Source: Candidatus Methanophaga sp. AG-394-G06 (lineage in GTDB: Archaea; Halobacteriota; Syntropharchaeia; Alkanophagales; Methanospirareceae). From it: a stretch of 52,501 bases of DNA. Location of the stretch: assembly GCA_009903405.1 (NCBI GenBank), contig PRCZ01000003.1:15347-67847 (forward strand), read 5' to 3'. Position 1 is the stretch's first letter. Every line of letters begins with the position of its first letter. A program made the translations under genes and the position numbers. The notes under the pieces were generated by a model. The model did no database searches, was not told the origin of the DNA, and was given only the letters and a program-made list of their open reading frames with translations. Below, piece by piece: positions 49,023-52,501 of the stretch.

Positions 49023-50904
49023 GGTGCCGTCCACACCGCAGAATCCGGAACTCGCTATCGAGAACGGTCTTGATAGACTCACCACAGTTACTTCATTCTC
49101 TCATGGCGCGACGATAGCGACAAATGCGGTCCTGGAGCGAAAAGGTGCACGAATCGGATTGATAACAACAAAAGGCTTTGTAGACGTCCTTAAAATCGGT
49201 CGTCAAAAACGTGCACAGCTCTACAGGCTTGATTCCACAAGACCACTGCCATTGGTTGACCACTATTTTGAACTCTCCGAGCGCGTATCCTCTGACGGTG
49301 TCCTAATTATGCACCCGGCGGAAGAGGAGGTTCTGGCCGTGGTAGAACAGCTAAAATCTCTTGGCATTGAGTCCATAGCTATCTGCTTTTTATTCTCGTT
49401 CAAAAACCCCGAAAATGAACGTGCTGTAAGAGCTGTGCTGGAACGAAATGGACTAAAAAACGTTTCTTGCTCTTCCGAAGTGCTACCGGAATTCCGCGAA
49501 TATGAACGGATGTCCACAACCGTCTTAGATGCATATCTAAAGCGAATTGTAGATAGCTACATCGCCAGAATAGAATCCATTCTGGCGCAGAAAGTGCAAT
49601 TCTACGTCATGCAATCCAACGGCGGAGTAGTTAAATCTGGACTTGTGAAGCGAAAGCCCGTGAATATGCTCCTGTCAGGCCCCGCAGGCGGGGTAGCCGC
49701 TTCAAAGTTCCTGTGCGACCTCATCGGGCTAAACGACGTAATAACCTATGACATGGGCGGAACAAGTGCCGATGTCGCTACGGTAATAGGCGGTAATCTA
49801 TCATGGACTTCCGAGGGCAGTATAAAGGGCATACCGCTAAAAATGCCGCTTGTAGACCTCGTAACTGTTGGCGCGGGCGGCGGAAGCATTACGTGGTTAG
49901 ATGCAGGTGGCGCTTTACGTGTGGGCCCCGAAAGTGCAGGTGCTTCCCCGGGCCCCATCTGCTACGGGCTAGGTGGAACGGACGTCACGGTAACAGATGC
50001 TGATTTATTATGCGGGTTTATCAATCCGAGCTACTTCGCAGGTGGTGAAATGGTTTTAGAAACAGAGAACGCGAAAAGGGGTATGGAAAAGCTCGCGAAT
50101 GTGATTGGGATGTCATATGAAGATACGATTATGGGCGTTTGGAATGTAGTGAACTCAAACATGATTAGTGCCATCCGATTAGCGTCTGTGGAAAGAGGAC
50201 TCGACATCCGTGACTTCGCTTTAATCGCCTTTAGCGGTGCAGGGCCCGTGCATGCAGCCGCATTGGCACGAGAGCTGAACATCCCAAAAGTTATCGTTCC
50301 TTTTGCACCCGGTGTATTCTCGGCCTATGGCATCATGGTATCAGATGTGCAACTGGATTATAGCAGGGCTAACATATTGCGAGTGGGAGAAGCGGAAGCA
50401 GAAGCGTTTGTAAATGAGACAATAGAAGATTTTACGGCAGCAGCCAAAAGAGAGCTTATGATGCAAGATATTGAGTTTGAAGATGCGATGCTGTTGCCAT
50501 CTCTGGATATGCGCTATGTTGGTCAGAGTTATGAACTGAACGTGAGCTACAATGGCCTGGAAGCGGCACAAACACGCTTTTACGATTGCTATCGCCAACA
50601 ATACGGCTATTCTATGCCTTCAGAGGCCGTAGAAATCGTTAATGTTCGGTTGCAGGTGATGGCAGCCAGAGCGAAACCGAAACCACCGAAGGTTGTGGTT
50701 AACGCTAAGGGCAAACCTGTCGGATATAGAGCGGTGCTGTTTGAGGATGGGCGAGAGAAAATACCAGTATACCGAAGAGATGATTTGCCATTGGAGCACG
50801 AAGGCGCGGCGATTATTGAAGCGAAGGACTCTACCATCGTTGTGCCCCCAGGCACGAGCTTCTCTGTTGATCTGTATGGCAATATTATTATGCACGTTGC
50901 CTAA
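48943..50904 (+). CDS. hyuA: Hydantoinase/oxoprolinase subunit A (HyuA family)
   Basis: This 653-residue protein has the ASKHA-type nucleotide-binding start ISTDIGGTFTDFVI (about 4-17), then SHGATIATNAVLERKGARIGLITT, a second phosphate loop YDMGGTSADVA (about 265-275), VGAGGGSITWLD, and the C-terminal QSYELNVSY domain. Relatives open cyclic amides (hydantoins, 5-oxoproline, N-methylhydantoin) with ATP, or carboxylate acetone-like ketones, usually with a HyuB partner. HyuB is not in the window because a repeat and asd follow. The substrate cannot be told. It overlaps the small upstream gene by 80 nt. Confidence 0.9.
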   Translation: MMHISTDIGGTFTDFVISDGEKIESFKVPSTPQNPELAIENGLDRLTTVTSFSHGATIATNAVLERKGARIGLITTKGFVDVLKIGRQKRAQLYRLDSTRPLPLVDHYFELSERVSSDGVLIMHPAEEEVLAVVEQLKSLGIESIAICFLFSFKNPENERAVRAVLERNGLKNVSCSSEVLPEFREYERMSTTVLDAYLKRIVDSYIARIESILAQKVQFYVMQSNGGVVKSGLVKRKPVNMLLSGPAGGVAASKFLCDLIGLNDVITYDMGGTSADVATVIGGNLSWTSEGSIKGIPLKMPLVDLVTVGAGGGSITWLDAGGALRVGPESAGASPGPICYGLGGTDVTVTDADLLCGFINPSYFAGGEMVLETENAKRGMEKLANVIGMSYEDTIMGVWNVVNSNMISAIRLASVERGLDIRDFALIAFSGAGPVHAAALARELNIPKVIVPFAPGVFSAYGIMVSDVQLDYSRANILRVGEAEAEAFVNETIEDFTAAAKRELMMQDIEFEDAMLLPSLDMRYVGQSYELNVSYNGLEAAQTRFYDCYRQQYGYSMPSEAVEIVNVRLQVMAARAKPKPPKVVVNAKGKPVGYRAVLFEDGREKIPVYRRDDLPLEHEGAAIIEAKDSTIVVPPGTSFSVDLYGNIIMHVA

Positions 50905-50912
50905 TGTCTTGT

Positions 50913-50968
50913 CATGTGTGTTTGGTTAAGTATTTACTGACACAGATTAACACTGATTAACGCAGATA
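50913..50968. repeat. CATGTGTGTTTGGTTAAG element and family A copy 8
   Basis: This is the second copy of the element seen at 42413. It is followed at once by GACACAGATTAACACTGATT and AACGCAGATAA (50939-50968), a family A half element. Confidence 0.75.
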
Positions 50969-50974
50969 AAAAAA

Positions 50975-51010
50975 TATCTGCTCAAAAAGCCATAGGTTTT
51001 TGAGCAGATA
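50975..51010. terminator. Bidirectional terminator with 14-bp perfect stem
   Basis: TATCTGCTCAAAAA (50975-50988) and TTTTTGAGCAGATA (50997-51010) pair perfectly around an 8-nt loop. It lies between the 3' ends of hyuA and asd and carries T-runs on both strands. Confidence 0.8.
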
Positions 51011-51014
51011 CGAA

Positions 51015-52061
51015 TTATATATACCCCTTCTCCACCAGTACCTCGGCGTTCAATATAGAAGCACCCGCAGCGCCTCTTACTGTGTTATGGCCTTGCGCAA
51101 TATATTTTACTTCGTTCTCCAGCCGCCCACTTCTTATCCGTCCTACCGATATACTCATCCCTCTACCCGCATCGCGGTCTAACTTCGGTTGCGGTCTATC
51201 CCGCTCCTCGCGTACTATTATCGGCTTTTCCGGTGAGAACGGCGTGTCAATCTCTCTAGGGAAGTTCACAAACGCATTCTTTACTTCCGCTTCCGTTACA
51301 CTATCCTCAAATTTTACCCATATCGCTTCCGTATGTCCGTCTATCACCGGAACGCGATGACAGGAGGCGCATATATTGATAGTCGCGTCTTTTATCTCCG
51401 AACCCTCCAGAGTACCAAGTATCTTTAGCGGTTCACTCTCCATCTTACCTTCTTCCGTTGCTATAAACGGTATTACATTATCCAATATCGCCATTGACGA
51501 CACACCCGCGTATCCGGCGCCCGATACCGCTTGCATTGTTGATACCCGCACCTCTTTTAGCTTTAAACTCATTAAAGGCTTCAAACTCAAGACCATCACA
51601 ATTGTCGAGCAGTTAGGATTTGTTATAATAAACCCGTCCCAACCCCATTTCGATCTCTGCTCTTCTATTAATGCCAAATGGTCTCTATTTACCTCCGGTA
51701 TAACTAAGGGCACATCCTTTTCCATTCTATGCACCGCGACATTACTGGAAACCGCATATCCTGCCTGCGCACAGCTCTTCTCCACTTTGATTGCCGTTGG
51801 CCTGGGCAAAGCAGAGAACATAAGTGCTATGTCGTCGGTCTCCGAGATGTCGTCAACGGATTTCACCACTGTTTCGGCCGCTGCCTCCGGCATCTCATAC
51901 GGAAGGAACCATTTCGCTACCTCTCTGTATTTCTTACCCGCACTTCTCTCAGAAGCGTAGAGAGCTCCAAGCTCAAACCAGGGATGCCCGTCCAGAAGCT
52001 GCACGAACCTCTGCCCCACGCTTCCCGTTGCTCCCAATACCCCCACTTTTATTCTTCTCAT
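51015..52061 (-). CDS. asd: Aspartate-semialdehyde dehydrogenase
   Basis: I start at ATG 52061 (MRRIKVGVLGATGSVGQRF, 348 residues). The 65 upstream codons in frame overlap the eL40 gene on the other strand. The Rossmann GATGSVG loop (about 10-16), catalytic Cys in ITNPNCSTI (about 157) and His in ASCHRVPVIDGHTE (about 250) match the archaeal/fungal class of the enzyme. It reduces aspartyl phosphate to the semialdehyde with NADPH, the branch point to lysine, threonine and methionine. It is cytoplasmic. It is divergent from the eL40 gene and ends at a strong hairpin. Confidence 0.95.
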   Translation of the reverse strand: MRRIKVGVLGATGSVGQRFVQLLDGHPWFELGALYASERSAGKKYREVAKWFLPYEMPEAAAETVVKSVDDISETDDIALMFSALPRPTAIKVEKSCAQAGYAVSSNVAVHRMEKDVPLVIPEVNRDHLALIEEQRSKWGWDGFIITNPNCSTIVMVLSLKPLMSLKLKEVRVSTMQAVSGAGYAGVSSMAILDNVIPFIATEEGKMESEPLKILGTLEGSEIKDATINICASCHRVPVIDGHTEAIWVKFEDSVTEAEVKNAFVNFPREIDTPFSPEKPIIVREERDRPQPKLDRDAGRGMSISVGRIRSGRLENEVKYIAQGHNTVRGAAGASILNAEVLVEKGYI

Positions 52062-52152
52062 AGCTGCATCTCTTAGCCCTTCTTCTGGAAAGGATTTAAA
52101 TCTTTTTATAGTGCCTGCATGTAAAGTAGATATACAGAGGTGAAAACAGACA

Positions 52153-52299
52153 ATGGCAAGATTTCCAGAAGCAGAAGCAAGACTCTTCAATATGAAGATA
52201 TGCATGGATTGTAACGCGAGAAATCCGATTAGGGCGAAGAGGTGCAGGAAATGCAACTCAAATAGTCTGAGGCTGAAATCTCGACATAGAAGTAAATAA
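52153..52299 (+). CDS. rpl40e: Ribosomal protein eL40
   Basis: This 48-residue basic protein reads [20 protein letters not shown] and continues with [13 protein letters not shown]. Two CxxC-type pairs (CMDC and CRKC) bind zinc. The sequence and length match archaeal L40e of the large ribosomal subunit. GAGGTGA lies about 10 nt ahead of ATG, and CTTTTTATAG at about 52101 is its TATA box. It is short and easily missed because the longer asd frame covers it on the other strand. Confidence 0.93.
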   Translation: MARFPEAEARLFNMKICMDCNARNPIRAKRCRKCNSNSLRLKSRHRSK

Positions 52300-52330
52300 A
52301 CGCCTGGCCGGCGTGCATGCGGGGTAATCT

Positions 52331-52501
52331 ATGAGAAAGGGAAAAGTAATAGCCGTAGCAGGGAAGGGTGGAACCGGGAAAACCGCTATTGCTGCACTTT
52401 TAATTCGGGCACTACTTGGGTCTAAGGGAAATGAAGAGATATGCATATTAGCTGTGGATGCAGATGCCGATTCTAACCTGCCCGAGGCCCTAGGTATATC
52501 G
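52331..52501 (+). CDS. cooC: CooC/MinD-like P-loop ATPase (5' part only)
   Basis: The first 57 codons run to the window edge: MRKGKVIAVAGKGGTGKTAI, then LLIRALLG and ILAVDADADSNLPEALG. KGGKGGTGKT-type deviant Walker A (here AGKGGTGKT) and the DADADSNLPEALG switch are typical of CooC, the ATPase that helps insert nickel into carbon monoxide dehydrogenase. A MinD/Mrp-type ATPase is the alternative, but the N-L-P-E-A-L-G match favours CooC. It would fit an organism that uses the Wood-Ljungdahl pathway. It follows eL40 by 31 nt. Confidence 0.8.
   Translation, partial: MRKGKVIAVAGKGGTGKTAIAALLIRALLGSKGNEEICILAVDADADSNLPEALGIS

Noticed and set aside
52062-52256. 65-codon extension of asd
   Set aside because: It lies antisense to the eL40 gene, and the family start MRRIKVGVLGATG is at 52061.

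Overview
The window comes from an archaeon, most likely a methanogen-related euryarchaeote of the ANME-1/Syntrophoarchaeia sort. The archaeal evidence is ribosomal protein eL40, archaeal-type phosphoglycerate mutase (ApgM), a ThiD-ThiN fusion, a THUMP protein, Rad50, TATA-box promoters with GGTGA-type Shine-Dalgarno sites, PGF-CTERM anchors and a CooC-like ATPase. No mcr or other lineage-diagnostic gene is present, so the assignment below Archaea is inference. I saw no tRNA; the only rRNA is a solitary 5S gene.

Layout. 0-3 kb: IS66 transposase, then a two-gene unit coding a YwgA/Panacea-like protein and a PIN nuclease. 3-9.4 kb: TM-helix channel protein, secreted CbiX-like protein, PPi-type phosphofructokinase, a small membrane-protein pair (one RDD), YwbE and a deleted phzF. 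9.8-12.3 kb: livG-livF facing an inverted, 5'-trimmed livM. 12.4-17.1 kb: hotdog thioesterase, Mop/zinc-ribbon/TnpA remnants, secreted alkylsulfatase-like protein, WtpA and 5S rRNA. 17.1-19.3 kb: apgM and a divergent ADP-ribosylglycohydrolase. 19.4-24.5 kb: an operon of an ArsR-DUF4430-like sensor, a surface NEW3/CARDB protein, an ABC ATPase and two tandemly duplicated MacB/FtsX permeases. 24.5-31 kb: thiDN, THUMP, NosD-like remnant, transglutaminase lipoprotein, NfeD protease and a TIM-barrel protein. 31-38.9 kb: a minus-strand block of secreted proteins, including a 1601-residue GHL10/CWB2/gingipain-like giant and two tandem paralogues. 39.6-44.2 kb: clpB, a decayed CRISPR array, an AAA ATPase and a cas6 relic. 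44.5-52.5 kb: rad50 without mre11, a secreted protein with a partial copy of itself, hyuA, asd, eL40 and the start of cooC.

Two themes stand out. First, the intergenic DNA is full of related fold-back repeats: a family built on CACAGATTAACGCAG, a second on CTTTCTAAAGAAAG plus GCTTTACCAAGAAAG, and a TGACAATGTCA palindrome. Second, there are many gene relics (phzF, cas6, Mop, TnpA, NosD-like, zinc ribbon, secreted-protein copy). In two of them (phzF, cas6) both termini survive while the middle is deleted. The strongest candidates for new biology are the YwgA-like/PIN pair, the secreted giant with an internal sorting signal and second signal peptide, and the repeat families.
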